The notes beneath the pieces are model-generated. The model ran no database searches. It was not told where the DNA came from and saw only the letters and a program-made list of their open reading frames with translations. Shown here piece by piece: positions 24,680 to 33,619 of a stretch of 64,000 nucleotides of DNA. This stretch comes from CAZZEX01 sp964653285 (GTDB lineage Bacteria; Chloroflexota; Anaerolineae; B4-G1): NCBI GenBank assembly GCA_964653285.1, contig CAZZEX010000004.1, positions 1 to 64,000 of the forward strand. The letters run 5' to 3'. Position 1 is the stretch's first letter. The number at the start of each line of letters is the position of its first letter. A program made the translations under genes and the position numbers.

Positions 24680-24927
24680 TCTCCCTCCACCAATTGCCTG
24701 TGTTGCCAGCGCATTTTGTAGCGAAGAGTTTGTTCCTCTGGGTCTGGTAAATCGTCATAAGCGGCATTGACAGCCTCGAGGAGCTTCTGGTTCTGGTAAC
24801 GTTGGATAAAATCCTCGACAGCCAGGACAAACAGGCGGCTACGAGAGATTTCTAATTCATGGGCAAGGGCGTCAACCTGTTCAAAGAGGGGTTTCTGAAT
24901 AGAGATTGCAGTCTTGATACTAGCCAT
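24673..24927 (-). CDS. Ribbon-helix-helix antitoxin (MazE-type)
   Basis: 84 residues. N-terminal RHH 'KTAISIQKPLFEQVDALAHEL' (start of the beta strand and first helix, shown to 20 residues in the protein) with 'SRSRLFVLAVEDFI', then an acidic, disordered toxin-binding tail. Overlaps the MazF start. It probably represses its own operon. Confidence 0.88.
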   Translation of the reverse strand: MASIKTAISIQKPLFEQVDALAHELEISRSRLFVLAVEDFIQRYQNQKLLEAVNAAYDDLPDPEEQTLRYKMRWQHRQLVEGEW

Positions 24928-25399
24928 TAGTTATACCATCCTTTTTGTTGTCAGTATAACTCAATAGTTCACGCTTGTCAATACCACGGAGGATCTCCAC
25001 AAACTGACGTGGAGTGATGACCTGGATGCCCTCGTACTCGCCCAGCACCAGCAGGTACTGGTCGCCGCTTACGATGTATTCCGCCTCTCCTTCCTCGGCA
25101 CAGGCCGCGACGGCATCATCCTTGGGGTCGCGGGTCACCCCCGGCAGATGGAGCCGGCCAGGGGTCACCTCCGCTTCGGAGAGCAAAGCGGCCAGGATCG
25201 CCGCCAGTTCTGCTTCGTCCAGACGGAGGCGCTCGGTGATGCGGGGATAAGAGAGAACGTGGACCAACTCCTCCACCAGGTAGAGGGAGGTCACCAGGGT
25301 GTAAAGGCTCTCCAGCCAGGCATCCAGGATCTGGCGCGGGGGGCCTTGTTCAGCCACCAGGCCGCTGACCAGGACGTCGGTATCCAGGACGACTCGACG
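24920..25399 (-). pseudogene. PIN-domain toxin lacking a proper start
   Basis: From 25399 downwards the frame gives 'RRVVLDTDVLVSGLV', the first strand of a PIN domain with its catalytic Asp, then 'LYLVEELVHVLSYP', 'DPKDDAVAACAEEG' and 'YIVSGDQYLLVL', so all four acidic positions exist. However, no ATG, GTG or TTG lies in frame before this first strand. The first usable start is GTG 25357, which would drop the first Asp. The sequence joins directly onto a helicase remnant in another frame. This looks like a deletion that removed the PIN start. The stop overlaps the antitoxin start by eight bases. Confidence 0.75.
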
Positions 25400-26417
25400 T
25401 TGAGTGTCTCCAGCAGACGAATGTTCGGCGGCGCGGCACCCGGCTCCAGCACCATGCTACGTTTGAGCGATAGGCCTTTGCCTCGCAGCCGCACACCCCG
25501 TCCGAATAATTGGATAATCTGCGAGCCCTCTCCCATGCCGATTTTCATCAGCCCCATGTTGGAGACACGGTAGCAGTCCCAGCCCTCCATAAACTTGCGC
25601 GATCCGATGAGCACGTTCACGGTGGAGCCAGCGTCGTTGATGCGCTCAAACAGCGAACCGCTGATGTTCTCTTCCTCGCGTGCAATCCCCTGCGCTTCTA
25701 GTAGTCTCATCAAGCCCGTTACGTCGCCGATGTTGATGACGCCGAAGTAGGGACTATCTGCCCCGGCCTGCAGCCCGATCTCGCCGGGCGCCGCCTTCAA
25801 CTCCACCGCCCGCAGTGTCTCGCCTGTCCTGGCGCGGAACACCCGCTGCACAACGTCGTCGTAGAGTTCGCCCACCGTGAGTCCCTTGCGCTTGACGTAG
25901 CGGAACAGATCCTGGAACAGATCTTCGTCGCGTTGGTTCTTCAACCCCGTCGCGCCGGAGAGCACTTTGCCTATCCTGCCCGCCCATTCGCTGGGGCAGC
26001 GCAGGAAATCGTCACAGAAGGCGACGATCTGCTGGCGGCTCCAGGTTGTAGGGGCGGAATGCTTCCCCGTGGTCCTCGTACACCAGAGATTGCTCGTAGA
26101 AGGAGAGAAGATTGCCCAGCAGCATCCAACGGTTGAACGTGTCCGTCTCGTCTTTCAGTGAGGCGCTCCGCGTACCCCTTGATGCGCAGGTCGTAGGCCG
26201 CCAATTGGTCGGGGGGAAGCCGCAATCCCTGAAGTCCCAGCAAGGCGTGGTAGAAGTAACTCTGTCCATCTTCCGTGTACCCCTGCTGGACGTGGCGCAG
26301 TTGTTCCCGCAACCCCTTAAAGTCGTCAAATCCGAACAGGCGGCAGAAGAAGCGGTTCAAGATAATCCGCTTTTGCAGCAGGGGCAGTTGGTTGACTTTT
26401 CTGTACCTGGCGCTCAT
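25400..26417 (-). pseudogene. Type III restriction-like helicase (Res), frameshifted and deleted
   Basis: Pieces of one large enzyme in three frames. The N-terminus (26417 to about 26160) reads 'QLPLLQKRIILNRFFCRLFG'. About 26160-26040 reads 'FNRWMLLGNLLSFYEQSLV'. About 26030-25400 covers the C-terminal helicase portion with 'GSRKFMEGWDCYRVSNMG' and 'IQLFGRGVRLRGKG'. The Walker A/B ATPase half and the nuclease end are missing. The start codon overlaps the HepT stop (ATGA), so it once formed an operon with the TA module and the mod remnant. It cannot function. Confidence 0.8.
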
Positions 26418-26755
26418 TTATCTTTTGCTTCGAGAGATTGCTCAACCTGCTGCTTCAAACGCGGCAGATCAGACTCGGCTGTATCCCACACGGTGGAGAA
26501 GTCAACTTCAAAATAGTCGTGAATCAGTTTGTTCCTCATCCCGACCATTTCGCCCCAGGGGAGTTCTGGATGGGCGTTCCGAAAGGCATCGGAGACGCTT
26601 CTTGCAGCCTCACCGATTATTGTTATCTGGCGAATAACTCCATCTTGTAGAAGGCTGTTCTGCATGAAGTGGTCATAAGAAACATCGCTCAGATACTGCT
26701 CAATGCGGCGTATGGCATCCAGAATATGACGCAGGTAAACGGTATCATCCTTCAT
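26414..26755 (-). CDS. HepT-like ribonuclease toxin (DUF86)
   Basis: 113 residues, all helical HEPN fold. Contains 'YLRHILDAIRRIEQYL' and the catalytic R.{4}H.Y motif in 'RNKLIHDYF'. The partner MntA nucleotidyltransferase is directly upstream with an 11-base overlap, forming the MntA-HepT system in which the antitoxin AMPylates a Tyr near the HEPN active site. The target Tyr is present. Both genes look intact amid decayed R-M genes. Confidence 0.93.
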   Translation of the reverse strand: MKDDTVYLRHILDAIRRIEQYLSDVSYDHFMQNSLLQDGVIRQITIIGEAARSVSDAFRNAHPELPWGEMVGMRNKLIHDYFEVDFSTVWDTAESDLPRLKQQVEQSLEAKDK

Positions 26756-27050
26756 ATAGAATCACCTTTTCCCTGTCCACGTAAGGGCGGATGTAAGGGC
26801 TTAAGCCGTCTTCACTTACCAGATCGACCTCACGGTTCAACTTCTCACTCAGTTCTTCCTCCAATGCCACCCATTTGAGGAGGCCAAGGGGAGGTCGTTC
26901 GGAATGGGGTTTCAACTTTACCAGGATGTCAATGTCACTTTCCGGCGTCAATTCGTCCCTCACTGCCGAGCCAAAGAGGGCGATCCGCCTGACGCCCCAG
27001 GGCAGAAGCACCGGAAGTATCTTTTCTCGTAACGCTTCAAATTTGTCCAC
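26745..27050 (-). CDS. MntA-like minimal nucleotidyltransferase antitoxin
   Basis: 101 residues from GTG 27050, eight bases after GGAGG. Nucleotidyltransferase signature 'IALFGSAVRDELTPESDIDI' (GSx10DxD) and a third acidic residue in 'NREVDLVSED'. It should AMPylate the HepT toxin. The start lies within the last codons of the upstream Mod remnant, so the three are coupled. Confidence 0.92.
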   Translation of the reverse strand: MDKFEALREKILPVLLPWGVRRIALFGSAVRDELTPESDIDILVKLKPHSERPPLGLLKWVALEEELSEKLNREVDLVSEDGLSPYIRPYVDREKVILYEG

Positions 27051-27639
27051 TGAACATCCTCCGTTTGAACTCCGGCGCAACCGCCTCCGCTCTCTCGACG
27101 AAGCAGGGGCCGTTCACCAACAACCGGTCAGGCCGTGCTCCCTCCCCGCTCGCGGGGAGGGTTGGGGAGGGGTCGCCCAGCAGTGCGAGCAGGATGGTCT
27201 GCTCAATGAAAGCCTGGTCTGCGAAAAGCGCCGCTTCGTCGTCCTCCAGGTCGTTCGCGGGCCGCCACACGATGACTACGCGCTTGCCGTCTTTCTCGCC
27301 CAGCACCGCCCGGTATGGACGCCCGCCGTCCACGAAGGCCCGCATCTTTTTCACGTTAATGCCCAGCAGGTAGTTGAACGTCTCCACCAGGTCCACCGTG
27401 CGCTCGACGATCTCATCTCCTTCCTGCACCCTGAGCCGGTAGGCGAAGGGGTCTTTGAACTCGTCCAGGTCCAGCAGGCAGCGGCTGCCCTGGGTCTCGA
27501 ACTCCAGCATGTAGCGCAGCAGGTATTCGTCGCCGAACATCTCCAGCGCCAGTTGCCCTTCCTTCTCGCGGGGCAGCGCCAGGCACGAGAATACACAGAG
27601 TTGCTCGTCGCGCGAATCATCAATGTAAATCAGGTGCAT
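27037..27639 (-). pseudogene. Chimera: DUF3800 N-terminus joined to type III-like Mod C-terminus
   Basis: 200 residues from ATG 27639. Residues 1-22 ('MHLIYIDDSRDEQLCVFSCL') are the unmistakable start of a DUF3800 protein. Straight after 'ALP' the sequence becomes the C-terminal region of a type III-like DNA methyltransferase ('LRYMLEFETQGSRCLLDLD', 'ERTVDLVETFNYLLGINVK', 'VVIVWRP'). The catalytic DPPY and SAM motifs are absent. A G/C palindrome is also inserted in frame ('GDPSPTLPASGEGA'). The open frame is intact but the protein can hardly be a methylase. It is most simply a fusion by deletion. Confidence 0.75.
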
Positions 27640-27875
27640 CGGTCTGATCCTCCGGCGTGTTCCAGCACAGCCTCTAGCCGCTCGACTCCTGCAGCGACTG
27701 CCGTATCTCCTGCCGCCCCCTGTCCGTGATACCCTACAACTCCGCCGCCTGATCAACCTGCGCCTCGGAGGGTCTTTGGATCACGAAATCCGCGAAACGC
27801 CGCGAAAGTCTTTCGCGCCTTTCGTGTTTCTTTCGTGTCCTTCGTGGTTCAAACCCTCACCGTAGTCGCCGAACA

Positions 27876-30800
27876 TCATTCACCGGCGTGTAGCAATGGT
27901 TCCACCCACCCGTCTATCTCCTTGCGCTCCTCGGCAAGCATCTCCCGCACCATTGATCTGAGCTTGCCGATGCTGCGCACCTTGCCCGGCCCACCAGCTT
28001 CCAGCCAGTCGGCGACTTTTTGGGTGCAGGCCCGGCCCAACGCCGCCAGTTTGCGGTGAGCTTCCTCGGAGGGGTCGAAGCGAGGGATGGGCAGTTCGAG
28101 GACCTTCTTGTGAATGTCGCGGGCACCATATTGACCTCGGCTCTGCATGGGCTTTACCAATTTGTCCACCACAGGCGCATTGAGTGCCGCCACCAGATAC
28201 AACGCTTCGCGCTCATTACCCGTCTCAAGCTGATATGATTTGTGATCTACGGCAAAACCAGCCGCTTGCACTTCTTGCCCACCGACTCCAAACTCGATGG
28301 GTTCGTCTTCCACGACACAGGCGGTGACGTAGGTAGCAGATGCCGCGTAAAGGACTCTATACTTCGCTCGCGGATCTTGTGAGGTGAGTTTTCCCCGGTA
28401 ATCCAGATTCTGCAGGACATCCATCCTATCGACTTTGGCGCCGCGTCGTTTCTCCCACTCCGCTTGCGCTTTCTCCAGCCATTGGGCGAGGTGGAAGAAC
28501 CCCCTCTGACGCGCTTGCTGGGCGGTGATGAGCCGGTACGCGGCGCCGCTGGGCTCGATAGGAAGCACGACGGGGCAATAATCGAGGTGACCGAAGGGCA
28601 GAAGGTCTGTGGAGAGCAAGGTAGCGTAGAGGAAGCGGCTCTCCACATTGCCCTTAAGCACGAGTCCTTTATAGAGCTCGTTGGCCTGCCTCTTTGCCCG
28701 CTCGCCGGTCTCCAGGGGTGGAAGTGAGGGGTCAAAGCCCAGGGGAGATGCTTTCACCTCCACGAACCAAAAGGGGCGGGGATACATCGTAGCTCCGTTC
28801 TTGAACTGCTTCTTGTACGGACTCGCCTCTTCTGCCAAAACTCCTTTGCCTTTGGCCCAGAAGGAACGTTCACCCACTCTACTGAGTGCGAACTGTACTT
28901 CGTTAACGGCAAGACTCTCTTCGGCCTCGTCCGATGTCGCATTCTTCCGCGGCAACTCCCCGTGCACGACTTGGCCGGGGATTGGGTCAGCGACTCTAGC
29001 ACCACGCTCTTTTTTACCGAAGAGGACGCACGAGGGGACGTTGAACAAAGGCTTCACGCCTTCCAGATCCCAGGCTTCCTCGAAGCGCAAGCCAACCCCC
29101 TTGAACGTCCCCTGCCGAAGGTCGTCGTGCTGGTCAGCGGAAAAGATGCTCCGGGGAAGAACGAAGGCGATGGTTGCTCCGTCTTTGAGGTAAAGGTCTG
29201 CCGCTCGGAGGTAGAAGAGAGTTCCCTCCTCCATCTGAGTTATCAGTTCACCCCGGCCGGAGAGAAGCCCATAGGTTTCCGTGATCTGCTTCTTGAGGAA
29301 CTTCTGGTACTCAGGCTCGGCGTAGCGGAAGGAAAGCCAGGGCGGATTGCCGATCACAAAGTCAAAGTTGCCCTTGAGGAAGAGGGGCTTGTAGATGTTC
29401 TTGAGCACAAAGGCCCAGATGGTATCCCGTCTGGATTCGATGAGCCTCCTCAAGGCGTTGGAGATGACGAACAGTTTTTGCAAGGGTACATCGTCTTCCA
29501 ACAGGTTGGGATGATGAGCGCGCAGGTAATTGGTAAACTGTTCTGCAGTTGGTTGCCTGCCGACGTTTTGCACCGCGAATTCCTTGGCCGCCTCGATGGC
29601 CTCATCATACAAATCGGGGCTCTCAAGCAATGCCTGCGGGAGGTAGATGGTCTGGTCATCAATCTCCACTTCGTAGTCGGCCATCGGCGTATCCGCCCAC
29701 CGCTCGGGCAGCCTGATGGTGTCCGAAAGATAGATCGGAATGCTCACCTTGCCCCGCCGTTTCTTCAACAGATCGCCCAGGGCGAGAATGTAGTTCGTCT
29801 TGGCCACAGTGACGGCCAGGGGATGAATGTCCACGCCCACCACCGAGTCAAGGATATGCTCCAACGTCCCGCGCGTGCCCCCCAACCGCTCCCGCTTCTC
29901 CCCCACGGCCAGGTAAAGGAAAGTCCCCGACCCACAGGAGGGGTCCAGGAGTGTACCCTGCGGGTTATCATCAAGCAGCCTGCGGATCATCCGGTGGGCC
30001 AGCCAGTCGGGAGTGTAGTATTCGCCCAGGTCGTGACGGGTCGCCGGGTCTACCAATTCCTGATAGAGCGACTTGAGCACGTCCTCGGAGAGTTCGCGCA
30101 GGTTGTAGTTTTGCAGCAGGCTCAACAGTCGCCGGGCGGTTTCCACCCCGGCGTCTTTGGCGTCTTCCCGCGCCACCCAGGAGAAGAAATCCTCTTCCAA
30201 AAAGTTCTCGATGCCTTGCTCTTTGAAGAACTGGCCTTCCAGCAGGGAGAGAATCTGGTCATCATCGGGGGCTGTTCTCTCCCCTGTGAGGCGGCGCCAG
30301 GCCATTAACTTGGCCAGCATAGACAGGTAAGTGTGCCTGACGAAGAGTGCCTCGTCGGCCACGGAGGTCCCGTACACGATGAGCAGATACCTGGCCCAGC
30401 TTTCGTAGACCACGCTGAATTCAGGCTGGTCTTTGAGACTGCCCCACCTGGAGAGCAGGGTTTGACCAGCGGTGCGAAAGGCGTGGCTCCTGAGCCCAAA
30501 GTCCTTGACAATTGCCTCAGTCGTGGGGGCAAGAATCTCCTGGCGCAGGAAGTAGCGGTCCAGCCAGAAGTAGACCTCCCGTGGTTTGAAAATCGTCAGG
30601 TCTACCTCTTCGACGAGTTCCAGGCGGACTTCCTCGGGTTGGATATCCGTCCTGTCGCGCTCCTCAATGGTTGGGGAATACACCACAAACCTGACGCCAT
30701 CAGCGGCCATGCAGAGATATGGCGCTCGTTTAGCCGGTGGCTCCTGGGACCAGAGGCAGGCTACGTACCTTTGGAGCTGTTCTTCTGCTTCCCTTCGCGT

Positions 30801-31106
30801 TTTGCTCAGATCGCGCTCAAACTCGATGACCAGGTTGCCAAACAGGTTGTCAACCCGGCCTCTCAGGATACGGTCTTTCTGCTTGACCTTCACGTATTTC
30901 TCGATCCCGGCCACGTAATCCTCGATGAAGCCGGGTTGCACTCCAAAGAGATCTTTGAGGAGCAGAAGGAAGCGCTGGGACTTGGCCGGCTCGCTCTGCT
31001 GCGCCTGCACTGATTCCAGATACTCGGAAACGACCTGCTCCCACTTCGCCTCACGAATATCTGGCATACGAGTTGCCTTCTCGTGCAGTTTACTCTTCTT
31101 TGCCAC
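27876..31106 (-). CDS. Type IIG-like restriction-modification enzyme (N6-adenine methylase with N-terminal nuclease)
   Basis: 1076 residues, GTG start at 31106, with a purine-rich site upstream. An N-terminal PD-(D/E)XK-like motif in 'ILRGRVDNLFGNLVIEFERD' (Asp, then E.E) is consistent with a nuclease. Helical region to about 380. SAM motif I 'LLDPSCGSGTFLYLAVGE', 'VVGVDIHPLAVTVAKTNY', catalytic motif IV 'FVIGNPPWLSFRYAE' (NPPW). The C-terminal third is a TaqI-like specificity region. It cuts and methylates with one polypeptide. Full length and uninterrupted, and it overlaps the RadC-like gene by 17 bases. The strongest intact defence enzyme of the island. Confidence 0.9.
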   Translation of the reverse strand: MAKKSKLHEKATRMPDIREAKWEQVVSEYLESVQAQQSEPAKSQRFLLLLKDLFGVQPGFIEDYVAGIEKYVKVKQKDRILRGRVDNLFGNLVIEFERDLSKTRREAEEQLQRYVACLWSQEPPAKRAPYLCMAADGVRFVVYSPTIEERDRTDIQPEEVRLELVEEVDLTIFKPREVYFWLDRYFLRQEILAPTTEAIVKDFGLRSHAFRTAGQTLLSRWGSLKDQPEFSVVYESWARYLLIVYGTSVADEALFVRHTYLSMLAKLMAWRRLTGERTAPDDDQILSLLEGQFFKEQGIENFLEEDFFSWVAREDAKDAGVETARRLLSLLQNYNLRELSEDVLKSLYQELVDPATRHDLGEYYTPDWLAHRMIRRLLDDNPQGTLLDPSCGSGTFLYLAVGEKRERLGGTRGTLEHILDSVVGVDIHPLAVTVAKTNYILALGDLLKKRRGKVSIPIYLSDTIRLPERWADTPMADYEVEIDDQTIYLPQALLESPDLYDEAIEAAKEFAVQNVGRQPTAEQFTNYLRAHHPNLLEDDVPLQKLFVISNALRRLIESRRDTIWAFVLKNIYKPLFLKGNFDFVIGNPPWLSFRYAEPEYQKFLKKQITETYGLLSGRGELITQMEEGTLFYLRAADLYLKDGATIAFVLPRSIFSADQHDDLRQGTFKGVGLRFEEAWDLEGVKPLFNVPSCVLFGKKERGARVADPIPGQVVHGELPRKNATSDEAEESLAVNEVQFALSRVGERSFWAKGKGVLAEEASPYKKQFKNGATMYPRPFWFVEVKASPLGFDPSLPPLETGERAKRQANELYKGLVLKGNVESRFLYATLLSTDLLPFGHLDYCPVVLPIEPSGAAYRLITAQQARQRGFFHLAQWLEKAQAEWEKRRGAKVDRMDVLQNLDYRGKLTSQDPRAKYRVLYAASATYVTACVVEDEPIEFGVGGQEVQAAGFAVDHKSYQLETGNEREALYLVAALNAPVVDKLVKPMQSRGQYGARDIHKKVLELPIPRFDPSEEAHRKLAALGRACTQKVADWLEAGGPGKVRSIGKLRSMVREMLAEERKEIDGWVEPLLHAGE

Positions 31107-31383
31107 TCAGGACCTCCCTCGACAAGCGGCGGGCAATCTCGAACGCAGCGGCGATGCGGATGATCTTGACATCAGAAAGCCCCTTGATCTCCAGGAATCT
31201 CTCCAGCGGCACGTTGGCCATTTCGGAAAGGGAGCCGAACCGCTCCACAACTTCCTCAGCGATCTTCTCTGCTGGCATCCCTCTAATGCCGGTGGAGATG
31301 AGGATAGCCAGAAGCTCCGCATCTGAGAGGGCCCCAGCCCCCAGTTCTCGCAATTTTCCTCCCGGGTGGGACCACTTTTTCAT
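31090..31383 (-). CDS. Stand-alone RadC N-terminal (UPF0758 HhH) domain
   Basis: 97 residues from ATG 31383; the ORF is open to 31443 but that region overlaps the previous gene's end. It matches only the N-terminal helix-hairpin-helix part of RadC: 'GAGALSDAELLAILISTG', 'FGSLSEMANVPLERFLEIKG', 'KIIRIAAAFEIARRL'. The C-terminal JAB/MPN metalloprotease-like domain is absent and the gene ends cleanly, overlapping the type IIG start. It may have been recruited as a DNA-binding accessory in this three-gene defence operon. Confidence 0.8.
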   Translation of the reverse strand: MKKWSHPGGKLRELGAGALSDAELLAILISTGIRGMPAEKIAEEVVERFGSLSEMANVPLERFLEIKGLSDVKIIRIAAAFEIARRLSREVLSGKEE

Positions 31384-31403
31384 CGTCAAACCCCTGGACT
31401 GGT

Positions 31404-32642
31404 TCAGGCTTCGCCACCGCCGTGGATCTTGTTCAAGTGACAATCCTGACAGACCAACAACCCATTCTCAACTTCTGTTTCTCCACCCGCGATATATGGA
31501 TCTATGTGGTGATAGTGCGTATGGGAATCGCCGAATTCCAACTTCTCACCACACACTTGGCAAACGCCACCATACTTCCTGAATATCACCAGTTTTTGAT
31601 CATAGCCGAAGATTCTATCCTCGTCTAACTCTACAGGACCATATTGCTCTACGAAACGCTTTACGAGGACTCCGTGTCTAAACTTGATGGTCTCCTCATT
31701 GTTTGTACCCCTGCTGATTGCGGTGTTGAATCGAATCAATTCGGGCTCAGGTCTTGGCGATCCTTCTATGTGAGCGATCTCTTGGTAGAACTGAGCGATG
31801 AACTCCTTGAAATTAGTTCGCTGATCTTGCATGGCATAGTGATCGATCAGATAGGAAGCCAGTAGATACGTACTGACAATCCACGCCTGGGTTCTCAACT
31901 CCCCTGCCCGACCTTCAAACGCCGCCTCCAAATAGTCCAAGACCCTCCTCACTTTCCTGTAGGTCTTGGAACCTGTGTCTAGCCCTTGGTTGCTCTCAAA
32001 GAACTGATAGATGTAGCTCGGACTGGTGCTCGTGACTCCTCCACCTTCCAGCATGAGGAACATCGCTGCCAGATAGTAATGCTTATAGCGTCCAAGTCCC
32101 AATGCCACAGTGCGTTTAAGGAAAGGGTGTTCGCCCAACTCTCGCATAGTTGGCACTATATCACCGGGATATGCATTCAGCTTTTCTCCGGGAGATAGGG
32201 GCTTACCGCTTTGAAGTCTCTTGAAGGTGCTTCTGATTTCTTCGTCGTTGTAGTTATTGAGATAAGCAACAGGAAGAGGATAGCTATCGAATCTATTCTG
32301 ATATTCATCGGAAAGATCGGTATATTTTCTAGCCCCATTGTTTTCTTGGGTGATGTCACTTGAATATTTCTTGCTCAGTTCAAGCTCATCATCTTTGAAC
32401 CTCCAAATGGTAAGGAGTCTCTGTTGACCATCAACTATATATTCTCCGTCGCCTCTTTTGTGAATGAAGATCAGGGGGATACCATATCCGCGCAGGATGG
32501 TATCAATGAGATACTGCTCCCGCCACGTCTCCCATACTCCCGGGGCCCTTTGGTAAGTGTGATCAACTTTGTATCGGTCTTTGTGCAATATGAAGGTGCT
32601 GATAAGCATTGGGACTGGTTGAATGGGCTCTTTGAGTTCCAT
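31404..32642 (-). CDS. GmrSD-like DUF262 protein with C-terminal HNH nuclease
   Basis: 412 residues from ATG 32642, six bases after AAGGAG. DUF262 part (1-200): 'TYQRAPGVWETWR' and nucleotide-binding motif 'YIVDGQQRLLTIWRF'. Helical middle. C-terminal HNH: 'CQVCGEKLEF', 'YHHIDPY', 'NGLLVCQDCHLNKIH' with two CxxC/CxxC zinc sites. DUF262 enzymes such as GmrSD use NTP to cleave modified foreign DNA. It is the first gene of a probable operon with the RadC-like and type IIG genes (20-base gap, then overlap). Codon usage and lower GC suggest transfer. Confidence 0.88.
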   Translation of the reverse strand: MELKEPIQPVPMLISTFILHKDRYKVDHTYQRAPGVWETWREQYLIDTILRGYGIPLIFIHKRGDGEYIVDGQQRLLTIWRFKDDELELSKKYSSDITQENNGARKYTDLSDEYQNRFDSYPLPVAYLNNYNDEEIRSTFKRLQSGKPLSPGEKLNAYPGDIVPTMRELGEHPFLKRTVALGLGRYKHYYLAAMFLMLEGGGVTSTSPSYIYQFFESNQGLDTGSKTYRKVRRVLDYLEAAFEGRAGELRTQAWIVSTYLLASYLIDHYAMQDQRTNFKEFIAQFYQEIAHIEGSPRPEPELIRFNTAISRGTNNEETIKFRHGVLVKRFVEQYGPVELDEDRIFGYDQKLVIFRKYGGVCQVCGEKLEFGDSHTHYHHIDPYIAGGETEVENGLLVCQDCHLNKIHGGGEA

Positions 32643-32734
32643 CGTTCTCTCCTTAAGCATGACCTGATTGTGATGGACTCCTCGCACAATGCGTAGGGTG
32701 GCTTGTTGGCAAAGTCCGGTTGCGTTTTCGCCTG

Positions 32735-32864
32735 CCCTCGCACAAACAACAGCGCCCGCCGCCCCGCTTTCTTCCCTCCCCCTGTTACTACGGGGGGAGC
32801 CGGAGGGGGGCTCCAACCGGTGCCGGAGGGCGAAAAACGCGGGGCCGCGGGCTTGTCTTATAGC
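32735..32864. repeat. GC-rich repeat, copy 1
   Basis: Starts CCCTCGCACAAAC, contains inverted GCCCGCCGCCCCGC / GCGGGGCCGCGGGC arms around a loop, and ends GCTTGTCTTATAGC. A second, diverged copy in the same orientation lies at 33620-33709. The loop of this copy holds a further palindrome of the C-run/G-run class. Confidence 0.7.
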
Positions 32865-32875
32865 GAATGCCTTTG

Positions 32876-33238
32876 TCACGCCCACGGCGGGGCGGCCCGC
32901 CCTCTGACGAGGCCATCCCTATGAAACGAGTCTACGCCACCGTCAACGTCGCGTCCAGCGCTGTCTGTCCTGAGCAGAGCCTGCCCGTCGAAGGGTCGAA
33001 GGGCCGCCGATGCGCACATCGGTGCTGCTGTTAAACCGGCTGTGCGCCAGTCGCTCAACAGATAGTCAAACGGGCCTGTCGCCGTCGCAACTTTGGAAGT
33101 AAGCGCAGCCAAGAGAAGGTCGGGTTCAGTTGCGTGGTACAGAGCACTGCTCACAACTACCGCTGGCCTCACTTTGGTTGTACTGAGGTCGCTGAACGGA
33201 AAGGGCACCAGAACCACGTCACTGCGCTGGAACTTCAT
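32876..33238 (-). pseudogene. MazF-family toxin truncated at its C-terminus
   Basis: From ATG 33238 the sequence is a standard MazF start ('RSDVVLVPFPFSDLSTTKVR', 'PAVVVSSALYH') up to 'YLLSDWRTAGL'. It then runs into unrelated sequence at about 33030. That foreign part contains a dispersed repeat (near 32968-33000, 'CTGAGC...GTCGAAGGG'). The last strand and helix of the toxin are lost, so activity is doubtful. The antitoxin gene overlaps its start by 20 bases. Confidence 0.75.
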
Positions 33239-33497
33239 ACAACTCTCTCCAATTATCGTAGACGGCATCCTCTTCATTGTCCCATACACGCTGCAAGGCG
33301 GCTTCAGAGAGGAACGACCAACCCTGTCGCTCAACGCATTCATCAAGAAGATCGGTCAAACTGAAGAGAATGTCCAGTGCTTTTTCGATAATCTGATCTT
33401 CATGGATCTGGTGTACCTGAGCCAGGCGGCCCAGGCGATCAGCACGTTCTACAGACAGCCGGATGTGCTTCTCAACAACATTCGGTACGCTGCTCAT
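33219..33497 (-). CDS. Antitoxin of the truncated MazF
   Basis: 92 residues from ATG 33497. N-terminal DNA-binding-like segment 'EKHIRLSVERADRLGRLAQV', then the toxin-binding tail with 'LQRVWDNEEDAVYDNWRELY', typical of antitoxins paired with MazF-like proteins. The open frame reaches 33602 but lacks a start with a ribosome site. Remains intact although its toxin is truncated. Confidence 0.8.
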   Translation of the reverse strand: MSSVPNVVEKHIRLSVERADRLGRLAQVHQIHEDQIIEKALDILFSLTDLLDECVERQGWSFLSEAALQRVWDNEEDAVYDNWRELYEVPAQ

Positions 33498-33619
33498 TTC
33501 ATACCTCCAGTTCAAAATGCCACTCGGTCGCATCACCGCCAACGTCGCCTCCAGCGCGCCGGTGCGCACGTCCTCGCTGCCGTGGATGGTGGCCCGCCCC
33601 AATTATACCCCACCGGTAG

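Noticed and set aside
28962..30308. 448-codon plus-strand ORF
   Set aside because: Antisense to the type IIG enzyme with no family features.
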